Shown here one piece after another: positions 11,099-22,255 of a stretch of DNA of 64,000 nucleotides. How positions within the stretch are numbered: the first letter of the stretch is position 1; every line of letters begins with the position of its first letter. Below the pieces are notes generated by a model. It was given only the letters and a program-made list of their open reading frames with translations, was not told the DNA's origin and did no database searches. A program made the translations under genes and the position numbers. This DNA is from Eremomyces bilateralis CBS 781.70 (taxonomy: Eukaryota; Ascomycota; Dothideomycetes; Eremomycetales; Eremomycetaceae): positions 1,753,911-1,817,910 of the forward strand of contig NW_022985068.1 of assembly GCF_010015585.1 (NCBI RefSeq). Direction: 5' to 3'.

Positions 11099-12863
11099 TC
11101 ACTTGCGGTAGTAGATCTATAGCAAGGATTAGTAGCCGCTCAAAGTGACGGACGATCGATGCGTGCGAAAATGGCTTACCTTTTTGAATTGGAAGTGAAG
11201 TTGAAGAATGCCCTGCAATATAGTCAGTATTTGCACCGGCGGCACTTCGGAATCGGATAGGGTGTAGATGTGCATCTGGAGGAGTTACCGACTTTTTCGA
11301 AGCTGCTCTTAAAACCCCTGTCTCGCTTTGCGCTATAATCCCACTCCTTGTCGACGATGCGGAAAGCGATGTCTTCATATGGTGGCCCGGCTATGAATCG
11401 AATCAAGCATGTGTCCTCCTCTCCCGCGCGAGCAAAGGATTGTCCCCGCTTCCGTCCATTCTCGCGCTCTAGTCTGTAGGTTGGAGCCTTCGACTTATCA
11501 ATCAGATCCGGGTAGAAAATATTGAATTTGTACCCTTGGACGACCTTCGGCGGTGGGTTATCGTGATCATAGTGAGTCTGATTGTATTTGTTCCACTCGT
11601 AGCCCATCTGGACTCGATTGAAGTAGCGCGGTTTCCGTGGCCGGTACTTGTCCGCCCATGCTGCTGTAGATTTTGAGGCCACCTCCTCCTCTCCTGTGAA
11701 AATCTCCTCGTTTTCGCTCACTCCGCGCGCCACCTCCCGTTCGTAAAGCGCCTTCGTGGCATGGGAGAAGTCATCGTTGCCACCGCTTGCAAAGCGAGAT
11801 ACCTCGCTTTCGGGCTGGCCCGCTTGTTGCGGAGCCGGGTTTGCTGCAAGCTTGCCCTCGACTCTTTGTTGCTTGAGAGGCACGTACCCGAGTTTCAAGA
11901 CTTTTCGACGCTCGTTTTCCTAGGGGACAATCAGAATTGCTAAGGGAACAACGCATGCAGTCAAACCTACCAGGTGACTCAGGAACTCAGCTTCGTCGTG
12001 ACTCTCGAGTTGCTTGTCTTCAGGGCGTAATTTCAGAAGAGGCTCTGGGTCATTCGTAGTATTTGATTTCGAGGGATTTGGAGTTTGAACTTGGTGTTGG
12101 TTCGAAATGAGCTTTTGGACATCCAACCTCAGCTTTGCAGCGTCCTCCTCTTGCTGCTTCCTCAGGTCTTGCATGCGACCGTGAAGGATCTTTTTGGATA
12201 CGTTCCGTAGCTGAGCCTTCGCTTTCCATATCAAGAGGCCTTGCAAAAGATGTTCCCAGTATTCCACATCTATATCTTCGTCGGAAGAAAGCTTGATTCG
12301 CACTTGCTTCTCCAACCTTTGTAGATCCTCCAAACTCTTGGGAGCTAACAACTTGTCGATATCTGAGGAGACGGACTGGATCCCGCGTGTGGTTGAGGTG
12401 GACGTTCGAAATACCTTGAGTCGGTCGTTGCATATCACTAGCATCGTCTATGGCGTGTTAGCGCGATCCGTGATTGTGCTGAAGGTGCTTCACATACGTT
12501 CCAATACTCCTTGCTCTGGGGATACGTCTCCAGCGTACGATACGTCTCGATATCTTTCGCTAAGTCCAATAGTTCGTTCTCACCAAGCGACTCAAATATC
12601 CCCTCCGGGTCAACAAGCTCGAGCGACTCATCCTCATCCTCATCATCACCCAGAGTCGTGATTCTCGGCTCGATCTGGCGCAAGATCACCGCGAGCCAGT
12701 CCACGGGTCGCGCCCGCCCGTTGCGCACTCGAATGGCGGCCTTTTTCTTCGCTTGTTGTAGTACGAATCTATCTTCGTCGGCCACCCAAGCATCTTCTTG
12801 GGCATCTGCTGGACGCTTTGCTGGGATGGTCGACCGTGGATACTCGCGGCGTCGTTCGGCCAT
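11099..12863 (-). CDS. cactin, spliceosome-associated protein
   Basis: Five exons: 12863-12498, 12447-11971, 11919-11293, 11212-11180 (33 bp) and 11116-11099, giving 506 aa. The C-terminal cactin domain is unmistakable: RYFNRVQMGYEWNKYNQTHY, GYKFNIFYPDLIDKSKAPTY, FIAGPPYEDIAFRIVDKEWD, and the terminal GILQLHFQFKK plus IYYRK rebuilt across the micro-exon. The middle contains the long charged helical region with EEYWEHLL-type sequence (VEYWEHLLQGLLIWKAKAQL). Cactin is a nuclear protein of late spliceosomal complexes; fission yeast Cay1 affects splicing and telomere maintenance. Intron 3 uses GTCGGT as donor, a weak but GT-containing site forced by the conserved EK-GILQ junction. The start is the first ATG in frame. 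Confidence 0.93.
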
Positions 12864-14287
12864 GTTGGAAACGGTATGGGAACACGAGGGTGGAATTGGA
12901 TAGCGATAATGGCTAAAGGAAAGGTCAAACCTTGCTCATCAGACGATGTAAGCGACCCTTCGGTGGTGTAATGGAGCGGTAGCAAGTGTGGTTTTGAAAC
13001 GGAAGCATTACTCTGTACAAGGTTGTGTTCAGTTTCGGAGGTCACTGCAGTGGAACATGCATGTCCAGAGTCACAGATGTTGGATGATGCAGCCCAGCAG
13101 CGATCGGCGATCAACCAGCAGTGTGGCGGTGACTGGTGGCGGGGGTGCAGGATACATATGTGGCGCAATATGGAGAGGGAGTGGCGGTGCTTGAATGGTC
13201 CCGGTCTCGCCGGCTCCCTCAGCTCTAAATTCTTTAGGTATTGATTATTGATTTACAATTATCATGGCATAGTTTGAAGTTTCACTAGGAAAATGGTGCA
13301 TCAGTCTACAGAGTGCATGTGCACGTGTACGAACAATCAATTTCGGAGCATTATTGTGCTTCAAGTTCCTGCGGGACAGGCAATGAGACAAGATAGTACA
13401 TGCCATGTCAGTAGACGTAGTGCGTTCCTGTATGAAACCATGCCACTGGACATTGCAGAAAGCATCAGTACTGGATGGAAATAAGTACTTAAGTTAGATA
13501 TCAGACGATTCTTTGGTGCCACGGCATTCTGGAGATAATCATGGTCAAATTGTCCATGAGGCTCAAAGGCCACGGCAATGAAAGGTGGTACCCGAACCAG
13601 CAGCTTCCATGGATATGTGCATGTCCTATCCCAACAAACGTTTGACAACCGCATGGAGGGAATGTAGTTTTCGAATGATTCTGTGCCTCCGATAGAAATA
13701 ATACGGTTGTTCAACTTTGTAGGCGACTGGATGCTTGGTCCCAAGTGGTTTTCCATACTGCCAGTAGATGTTCGGGGCGGTTTATAGTATCAATGGTCGC
13801 AGGGGCATCTAATTATGTGGTGGCATGCGTATACCACATACCTAGTCAGGAAAGGGGAACAGGGGGTTATCCTTGGCTCAACGCCCCACGCTGCTTGACA
13901 CTTTGGACCATGTCGTGTCTACATTAGAACTTAGAAGGTGCTCTGTCTGATCTTGATAAAGGGTTGCTGCGTTCGCTGTGATCGATAGGTGTTGAACAAT
14001 TCCGGAGCGTCTAGATTCGGCCAAAATAGCCTGTTTGTTGGGTGGAGATGTGAGGCGCATTGTAGGATGCTTCTGCCGGGGCGTGGTTCTCGTTCTCCTG
14101 TCGAACCTGCCTCGTCGTTTTCGTCACCGAGACGAAGAATCGCGCACATCCTGTGTACTGTTCCCACTGTACCGTATTCGCTTTAGTTTAAATCGTGTTT
14201 CCTACATCGTATTCTACCATCGTTACTGCGTCGACGGTTTACCCGGTACTCCGATCCCCTCGCCTGGCGGATATCCTTTTCGAGACT
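12864..14287. other. divergent intergenic region (cactin / XLF promoters)
   Basis: 1.4 kb between the start codons of cactin (-) and the XLF homologue (+). A 131-codon minus-strand frame at 13756-13361 has an ATG but no recognisable features or neighbours, so I do not call it. Otherwise I see only leader and promoter sequence. Confidence 0.45.
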
Positions 14288-16005
14288 ATGTCGGCGACGA
14301 TCAACGACACCATACGATGGACGAAGCTGCAGAGTGAAGACATCCCACTCTCAGCACCCACTCTCTTCATCAGCTGCTCCACTGGGAACGACGGATACCA
14401 AGCAGTACTGACAGACTTGAGCAACGTATGGGTCGAACGGTTGCAACGCGACGACGTTATCAAACGTGCACAGGAGATCAAGACAACCATAGACCCCAAT
14501 GAGTCTCCGTCTCAATACCTCCTCTTTCTTCAAACGATCAAAGACGGCTTGGTAGGCCAGCCGTTTACCACTTTCTGGCTCGCAACAGAACCAGCCTCGC
14601 AGGACGTTGTCATGCAGCTCACCTGTCGTTTACCACCCCCTTTGCGGACCCTGACATGGCGCGTGCATTTTAAGCTCGCAATGCATGAAGGCATCAAGAA
14701 AGCTATTGTGATGCCTTTGTTTAAAGTGACTCTCCTCGAGAGTAGAAAAGGAAGGGAGCTGCAATCCGAAATCCGCGCGAAAGACCACATCATCGGTAAG
14801 CTGCTCGATGCGATCGAGGCGGTGGGTGCTGATCTATCATCCATTTTTCCTGGTCTGGCAGGCGCTGGAATTACGAGGACAGAAGAGCATAGGAAATGGC
14901 TGGTGGAAAATGTCAACGGCATGAGGGCTTTCGATGAAGACACCATGTTCCGAAGTAAGGTGCCAGCCCTGTTGAAGCTGCTCTCTGATGAGCAGATTGT
15001 CAACGAAGTGCCTGTTCCAGCAGAATGGTCATCTCTTCCAGAAAATCGTGGGGGTTTACCGAAACCCCTTTGGTGGCATCAACTGCCGCCCGAGCTTCCG
15101 GAGATTGAAGAGGCAGAAGATGGTTCTAGCGCCCCAGGGAGCAAGAAGACTCCCGGACGCTATAAAGTTCGGGTTAGTTTCCTTCGTAGCGGCGAAATAA
15201 CTACCCCATTGCTTACCACGATTTGTAGTTCCAGTCGATTCCCACTTCATCTTTTTACGATGACACTTCTAATACCAGTGCGGGGGACAATGCGTCACCA
15301 CTGGACGACACGCCGGTCAGCGCTCGAACTCCCGGTGTATGGAGGAGCCGATCCCAAACCTTGCGCGAGTCTGGTTCTCCTAGTCCCACCAGCAACGGCT
15401 CTCAGCATATGATAAAGCCCAACGGTACATCTCCCCCGCAATCGAACCCTACTCGTAGCCGTAGGCTAGGAAAAATCGGCGGAAAGCGTGCTGAGCCAGA
15501 TGTTGGTGGTAATTCCAAACAGGATCAAGCCGAGCAAGCCTGGCAGCAAAACCCTGAACCTGCGTATACAACCAGGAGCCAGCAGCCGCTCCCTGTCCCT
15601 CAGTCTGCGCCAGATGTGCCCAAAACCATTGCTTTATCACCACGAAGGTCCAAGGTCGGTCGTATCGGTGGTCGAAATGCAAAGGCCCCTGCACTCGAGC
15701 TGGGGCTGGGGGATCCTACACAGGACGTTAAGATGAGCACCGCTATGGAGTCCGACACTAACGATACGCATCAACACGAAGAAATAGAGTCGACGGATGC
15801 TGGTTCTGAGCAGGTTGCTTCGTCGCGTTTTCGGAATCAGGGGGCTGACGATGGAGAATCGCACGGAAAGGGTGGCCCCCCTATCGTAGAAGAGGATACA
15901 AACCCCGAAGAATCCGTGAAGCAATCAGCGGATCATCGCCGAGAGAAATTGAGGCGTCAATTGGAGACGCAGTCCACGGCAAAACCCAAGAGGAGGCGAT
16001 TCTGA
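14288..16005 (+). CDS. XLF/Nej1-family non-homologous end-joining factor
   Basis: Exons 14288-15172 and 15229-16005 with one 56-bp intron (GTTAGT..TTGTAG) give 553 aa. The first in-frame ATG is 14288; upstream only a GTG exists. The N-terminal 240 residues match the XRCC4-like-factor fold: TIRWTKLQ, then GYQAVLTDLSNVWVERLQRD, DDVIKRAQEIKTTIDPNESPS, followed by a long helix (coiled-coil stalk). XLF/Nej1 bridges XRCC4/Lif1-DNA ligase IV filaments at double-strand breaks in the nucleus. The C-terminal half is disordered and repeats a short basic motif (RRLGKIGGK at 373-381 and SKVGRIGGR at 436-444). The protein ends KPKRRRF, which resembles the basic-plus-aromatic Ku-binding tail of XLF proteins. 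Its neighbour cactin is divergent and functionally unrelated. Confidence 0.85.
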
Positions 16006-16986
16006 GATGCTGGATGCAGAGTTTCATACCGAAGTCTGGATGCGTCCCTATCCCGTGTCAGTAGGGCACGCATCGACGAAAGATGCCATATTAGCCACCA
16101 GAGATTCACGAGACGGTTTATCGTATGATCGATAGTAAGACGCAAAAGAGTTTCGATTGCCCTGTCTATATTTTGGTTTGCTGTCGTCGTGCGTGTTGCG
16201 TTCTCGACGAGGATCTCGGGGGTCGTCGCTCTCGACCACCCTCGATGTCCCCGTTTGTTCCCCATTCACCGATCACAGTCCAAAAATTTACTCGAAGCTC
16301 CAAATGCATTGATGAGAGTTCCATTATACAGTCAATTACTTACAAGCATCTGGTAAGGAAGCCCATCCGAGTCCTCTCGAGTCACGACTGTCAACCGCCA
16401 TAACCGGACTAGCGGCTTCGCACGGGACCCCCTTAAAACACATCCTCTACCCATCGCTCCTTCTCTACCGTATTGGCACAACAGAAATAAACCAAATAAC
16501 TTCGCCTGTCTGTTAATGCAAGGCCACAGTGCTAAAACGCCCTTTCCTTTTCCCTCACTCGCACCTGCTTTCGATACCATCTTCCCATCTCTCTCCCACC
16601 TCCTACCACTCCATGACCATCCAACTTCTCACCACTTTGCACACCCGCGATATATCATCGCCATTGCTACAGCCTCTGAGACCATTCTAGATTATCTGGA
16701 TAGTGTTCGTGAGTTGTCATTTCGGATCAATGTGATGGAAAAGACACTGATCGGATAGTCGACCTCATCGTCCTCGTCGCATCCGTTCTCGGTCTTCCGG
16801 AGAGGAATTCATCATCGACAGAGACGATATCTCATTCATAATCATCATTATATTGCAGTACCTGGCTCTGTTCGCTTGAACTGACCCCCTAAGCCACCCT
16901 CATAATCGGTTGGGACTGATCCCCTTCACCGTCTCCCAGCCCACAACTTGTCACTGATCTGGCGAATTCAACCTGAATTCATCGCG
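16006..16986 (+). other. promoter/leader of the PAM2 protein gene
   Basis: Intergenic and probable 5' leader. It contains an 80-codon upstream open frame beginning with ATG at 16516 and ending at 16758, then a pyrimidine-rich stretch before the start codon at 16987. The open frame is Pro/His/Ser-rich and has no domain; if transcribed in the leader it would act as a uORF. Confidence 0.35.
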
Positions 16987-19840
16987 ATGGTCAGAGTTAA
17001 CGTGTCTAAGGTATCTGGCCAGTAAGTTCTCATCACTTCTTCGTCGTCCATCTTCGGCTAAGTCTAACTCGCTGTCAGGGAGGATGGCAATTCTTCTCAA
17101 CTGGTATGTCTAGTTGCCATTAGGCACTCATCGTCCCTCACTAATTCTCACTGATGCTCACCCAAGCAGGTTTCTAAGGCGGAGTTTAATCTGAGGTCTG
17201 TGGATGATTTCCCGACGCTTGGGGGGCCTGCACCTACCAAGCCGATCGAGCGGAGAGCCGCCTCATGGACCCAGCTTGCGAAGAATCCTCCTGCTCGGTG
17301 CTCCTTGCAGCCATTGAAGTGTTCCGCCGAGTCATCCAAATCACTCGACAATAGCACATTCGTTGACAGGCTGCCAATTGATCTGCAAGCTGACAAGGCA
17401 AACACTAATGAGCCTACTACTGATGTTGAGAAACACAATGACAGCCTTGACAGATTGAGTGTTGCGTCTGGGTCATCGAAGCGCACCAAGAAGTCCGATA
17501 CCATCGGTGATTCCAAGACTAAACACACTGAACCGGCCGGTGTTGATTCTCATGGTGGCATCATCGACGTCGGTCAAGCCGCCAAAGACACCGCCAGTGC
17601 CTCCACTGCGACGCAAGCCGATGTCATCGACGAAGAGAAAGCTGCGAGGAAGAATGAATACCTCGTCGCCTTCCCGGCTCTTGGTGCGAAGACGCCTAAT
17701 GAAGTTCAAACTCCTAAGACATGTATATCACAATGCTTTCACCAACACACGCCCTGGCTAACATGCGCTTCCAGCAGCCTGGCCCAAGAGGCGTTTGACA
17801 AAGAGTCCCAAGAGTCCTCCCTCCCACCACTCGTCCCCGACCCGACCTATCTCTCCGAATCTTCAAACTAAGTACCGAGCTGAATGTCGAGCGGAGCGTA
17901 CAGCCGTTACTCCCAGCAAGCCAACAAACCATACAACCCGAATTATGAGTCCGGCGAAGTCTCCCTCGAAGTCTCCTTGTGCAGTAAGTTTTGGTCATTG
18001 TCTTCCTCATGCAATCAAAAGATTTACTCTGCAGCAGGTGTCTCCAAGAAAGACCGGGACATCAGCTTTGACCACCCCATCACCGCCTTCTAGGATTCGT
18101 GTCACTGCTGCGACTGTGCAAGGCATCTTCCACTCCCCCGAGGAACCAAAGAAGATTACTTCATCTCTTCCACTCGCGGAATTGACTAACCAGGGTGATT
18201 CTGGGTCACCGCGTCACAAGTCACACCTCCCTGCTTCGTCGTCCAAGTCCCATCACCTCCAGACGCGCACAGTGGCCGTTACGAACAACCAGGAAAACGA
18301 CCAGCAGAAGGAAAACACCCGCACCACCAAGCCGCCCAGGGTCTCAAACTTCCTTCCGCTGCTTCCGTTGCCGTCACCTCCCAAGAAGGAAAATATTGCG
18401 GGGTTAAGCCAAGAGCTGAAGGCACTACATTCTGGCTCAGACGATGAGGATGGAGATGCTAGTTTTGTTGTAAGTTCAAGACATCGGGATGCCAAACCTT
18501 TAGTAGTATTAATATCCCCTTTCCACTTTCCACGTCGAACATTACTGACAATGGTCTAAACAGAGCTCCAATGTTCCATTTCAGGGACTCGACGATGATG
18601 AAGAACGACGCCTCAAGAAGGAAAGCAAGGCTAATATCACTGCACAGGAATCCGAGCTAGACCAAGAGAAAGGAGAGCCGCAAGTTGCATCTAGTGGCGC
18701 GCCAGGTGACCATGAAGATGGGGATGGCGAGAAATATCCTGCCCATTACCTTCCTGCAATTGCTGGTTCTTCCAATGCTGAATCGAGCGGCGAGTCTACC
18801 GGCTCCATCCCCCCAGTGCCAACCAATACCCCTGCGGGTGAAGAGGAGACTGTCGCGGGTGAAGAGGAGATTGTGACTGGCGAGACCGCTGGTGAAAGTG
18901 CGATGAACACAACTGGTAAGCATCCCTTCATCCCCCTTCTTCTGAGTCTCTTAACATCGACAATTTACAATCCTCCCTCTTCCCTGAGGTTGAAACTCAA
19001 TTGACAATTTGCAAATAGAAGAAGGTGGTAACCATGAGGAGGATCTCACTGAGCAGGGTACGTAAGAAATAGATCGGCTCTCGTCGATGCCTCATTCTAT
19101 CCTTTGTTTCCTTTCCCTCAGGGTGAATCACTGTTCAGCATCTCCATCTTTCCGCAGCGTTCCATCCTCATGTTGAGTTGCTGCCTCGTCATCGTTGCCT
19201 GACTTGCCATCACTTTTTCTACTGGAGCTTTTGTTGACATTCTCTTTCTTCTAGATCAACGAACTTCGTTAAATCCTCATGCTCACACATTCCATCCTGC
19301 AAAGGTTTGTGATAACTCCATCACTCCTCTGCACCACTTCCTGATCCATTCCTATAGCCTTTACCCAACCTTCTTAAAATCCTTCCAGCAGAGCTGGAGA
19401 TATTCCTCCCTGGCCCAATACAAGCAGACATGGAGACCTCTCTCCCTCCAGGTGGCACAGAACCACCCCTCCCGCCAGTCCCAACTGGCGCACACCCAGA
19501 GGGAGGGGTCTTCATGATGGGGCATCCACAATTCCCCGGTGTCAGGATGTTCATCCACAACACAGCGGTCATCCCGCCAGACTGCACGTTCACCTTGTTG
19601 ATGTGGCCGCTAATGTGGCAGTTTTGCGCGCAGACCGATGAGGATGAACGGCCATTCCCAATCGGGGAGTTTGACGCTGAAGTCTTCTCCCCTCCCATCA
19701 CCTGGCCGGGATCAGGTGAGGTGCTGGCTCGAGTAACGAAGGACGGTTCGCGATTCCTCATATGCCTCAATCTGGCTGGTCAGTATGTCTGGCACACAAC
19801 GTTCCCGGATGGGACGACCTCAGTGACGCTCTACCACTGA
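16987..19840 (+). CDS. disordered protein with PAM2 motif (predicted poly(A)-binding-protein partner)
   Basis: Nine exons: 16987-17021, 17079-17103, 17170-17722, 17775-17983, 18035-18469, 18564-18915, 19019-19057, 19255-19304 and 19358-19840, giving 726 aa with all phases consistent. The N-terminus (MVRVNVSKVSGQ) leads to VDDFPTLGG (F34), and a second FPxLG copy is AFPALGA (F188). The middle is a Ser/Pro/Lys-rich disordered region with many SP/TP sites (SPAKSPSKSP) and acidic repeats (AGEEETVAGEEEIVTGE). Exon 8 encodes SLNPHAHTFHPAK (about 554-566), an excellent PAM2 motif, the ligand of the MLLE domain of poly(A)-binding protein. The last 160 residues form a Trp/Pro-rich globular-looking domain I do not recognise. 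Role in mRNA translation or decay is inferred from PAM2 only. Confidence 0.8.
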
Positions 19841-19893
19841 TTTATGACCAACCTCACGGCACGTCACAACGCAACAGACACGACAACACCCAA

Positions 19894-20120
19894 CGGTTGA
19901 TGAAGCTTCATGAGAAGTGCTTTGACGGAGAATCATTTGGACTCCAAGCCTCGGCCATGGCTGAATCTTCTGTCCCTCATCATCGACTCACGACAGATGA
20001 AACCCCATCGGTTGATGAAGCTTGGTGAGAAGTGATTTGACGGAGAATTCTTTGGACTCCAAGCGTTGACCATAGCTGAATCTTCCGCCCCTCATCATCG
20101 CCAATCCAAAACCCGGTCAA
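19894..20120. repeat. 115-bp direct tandem duplication
   Basis: Two diverged copies begin with CGGTTGATGAAGCTT, at 19894 and 20009 (period 115 bp). They share GAGAAGTG, TTTGACGGAGAAT, TTTGGACTCCAAGC, GCTGAATCTTC and CCTCATCATCG. They lie directly downstream of the PAM2 gene stop codon, in its 3' UTR or terminator region. No open frame is maintained across them. Confidence 0.85.
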
Positions 20121-20165
20121 TCCTTTAAAGATGGCGATTTCGGTCCACATTCCTCACGTCCTGTC

Positions 20166-20740
20166 ACAGCAGCAATGCCCTTTTCGTTCAGCCTTCGCTC
20201 TTCACACCACGACGACAACAACAATCTGCTATGGGAATCTTCACACTTGGTGCTTCGGTTTGGTCTTCATTTCCCTCATGTTCCACGATGACAGCAATCC
20301 TTTTCGATTCTTTACATGGCGTTTTGGTTCGGTCTTCACTTCCCAAACATCCGGCGATACCCCTTTCGATTCTTTCCACTTGGCGCTTCAGTTCAGTCTT
20401 CACTTCCCATATGTCCCGCCACAAGAGCAGATGCATTTCGAGTGTTCACTCTCGGCGTTTCAGTTCGGTCTTCGCTCCCCACACGTCCCGCGACAACAGC
20501 AAAAGCCTTTCGATTGCTTACTCCCGGCTTTTTAGTTCGGGCTTCTGCTTCCTTTACCTCCAGCGACAACAGTGGATTCCGGAGGTACAACGTGTCTCAG
20601 CAGCTCACTCGCAAGCGGACATTTGTCCATGAGGTCAACAAACTACAATGCCCTTTCGATTCTTGCAATTGGCATTTCAGTACGGTCTTCATTTCCTACA
20701 GGTCCTACAGCAACAACAAATCCCGGAAACGCGACATGTC
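20166..20740. repeat. degenerate ~72-bp tandem repeat block
   Basis: Diverged units recur with starts near 20238, 20309, 20371, 20443 and 20515. Spacing is 71, 62, 72 and 72 bp, so one unit carries a deletion. A further unit is recognisable around 20650-20720 and a weaker one before 20238. Each unit has CTTTTCGATT, TTNGCGNTTCAGTTCGGTCTTC, NTTCCC and a CGACAACAGCA box. Because 72 is a multiple of three, part of the block stays open on the plus strand as 24-residue repeats (FQFGLRSPHVPRQQQKPFD type). There is no independent sign that it is a gene. Confidence 0.8.
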
Positions 20741-21110
20741 TTGGCAATTCACTCGCAAACAGTCCTTATCTCAATGGCGTCATCTCTTTCCAGTGCTTCA
20801 AGCAGGACTAATGGATCGTTTCATGACGGCAAACATTCGGATGAAACATACTCTGGCAGCATGGAGGAAACACATCTTTGATGGATGGAATTTGGCACAA
20901 GGCAGCTTTGAGGAGACGTTCATGGCACACATTCTGAAGGAAAGCAGCAACGGGAGAAACATTCGATGGCATACCACACTGGGAAGATACAGCACAATTC
21001 CTCGTCCCCTTTACTTCAAAATTGATGGTTAGCATCATGGTTCTCAGAGTAGCTTGGTAGCGGGTTGTCAAAATCATACGGTACGGAATACCGGGTTATA
21101 TTCCACATAT

Positions 21111-21173
21111 CTGATCGCAATGATTCTGATCCCAATGATTCTGATCCCAATGATTCTGATCCCTATGAATCTC
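21111..21173. repeat. 15-bp tandem repeat (AATGATTCTGATCCC)
   Basis: Three perfect copies of the 15-mer at 21119-21133, 21134-21148 and 21149-21163, with partial degenerate copies on each side. A short minisatellite in otherwise non-coding sequence. Confidence 0.9.
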
Positions 21174-22255
21174 AAACCGCGATCTTGTCCAACCGAGCAC
21201 CATGCAATGACTCGTGCGTAGTTTGATGCCGTGCAACGAACCACAGCTTTGTCGCACTGCAGCTCATCTGACATTTGACAGCAGCCGGTCTGTTTAACTC
21301 CACCTAATATGAAAATCCGATCTTTACTTGGACTCCGATTCATTCCCAGAGTGGCATCCTCGATGCGCATCCTCCTTACCGAACTGACGTGAACATACAA
21401 CCATGCATGATGTGAATCCGACATTCAATGAATATTCCAATCCTCGCTTCCTTATGTATAGATTGCGACCAGGCCTCAATTTGGGATTAGCAAGTCGGTC
21501 AGCAGGATGTGGACATTGTGGAGGATGATGACAGGGAGACTAGGACAGAAATCCGCCGAACGGCCCAGCCAGCCTTGGGCTGTCCATGCTAAACTGCATT
21601 CAGTAATTATCCCTGTCGGCACCTTCCTCCGTCTCAAACGAGAAAAGCCACTCCTGTCTCCTACTATGGGGAGTGCTGAGTGCTGACTGGCCCGTGAGTC
21701 TCCTCTTTTCCTGCCGCTCTCCTCTCCTCTCTCCTCTTCAACCTCTCGCTCCTCTCTCCTCATTCCTCCATCTCCATCCTGAACATTCCGCTTCCGGCTT
21801 CCTCTCCTCCATCTGAGGACCATTCGTTGCATTCGCTGCTGTATTGTAATATTCTTATCTGTGCATAATTATCCTCCTTCATTCGTTCCTCCCCGTCCTT
21901 CGCTTTTGGGTGCCATCGCTGCCTTGACATTTGCCGTATTTCCAGCGTGTCACGTCGCCGAGATTAACCCCTGTGGCGCTGCTTCGAGTCCGGATTTCGG
22001 TCAATCTCCAGCATATTACCTCTGCTATTACGGACTCCCGGTAGCCTGTCCTGCCCCTTTCACCGGTGCACAGTGCTGTGACTTCGCAGCATTGAACTTG
22101 GAAGTTACCTTTAACCTTCATCGAGCCTCCCCTCTTGGACCTTTGGCGACCCGCTGCTGCAATCACATCGCGTGACACGGCCATCGCCTTTTCCTCGTTC
22201 AACTCCATTTGAACATCTATCCACTTCTCCTTCAGACCATCGCTGGACCTTCACA
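21174..22255 (+). promoter_or_regulatory. promoter region of the Crh gene, CT-rich
   Basis: Region between the repeats and the Crh start codon. 21700-21800 is a long pyrimidine-rich stretch (repeated CTCTCCT units), a common core-promoter feature of highly expressed filamentous-fungal genes. No coding signal was found on either strand; the short frames present are low-complexity. Confidence 0.4.

Noticed and set aside
13361-13756. 131-codon minus-strand ATG frame between cactin and XLF
   Set aside because: No recognisable segment, no splice context, biased neither like nor unlike coding; kept out for lack of support.
14195-14287. N-terminal extension of the XLF homologue
   Set aside because: The extension starts at GTG; the first ATG (14288) gives the N-terminus expected for the XLF fold.
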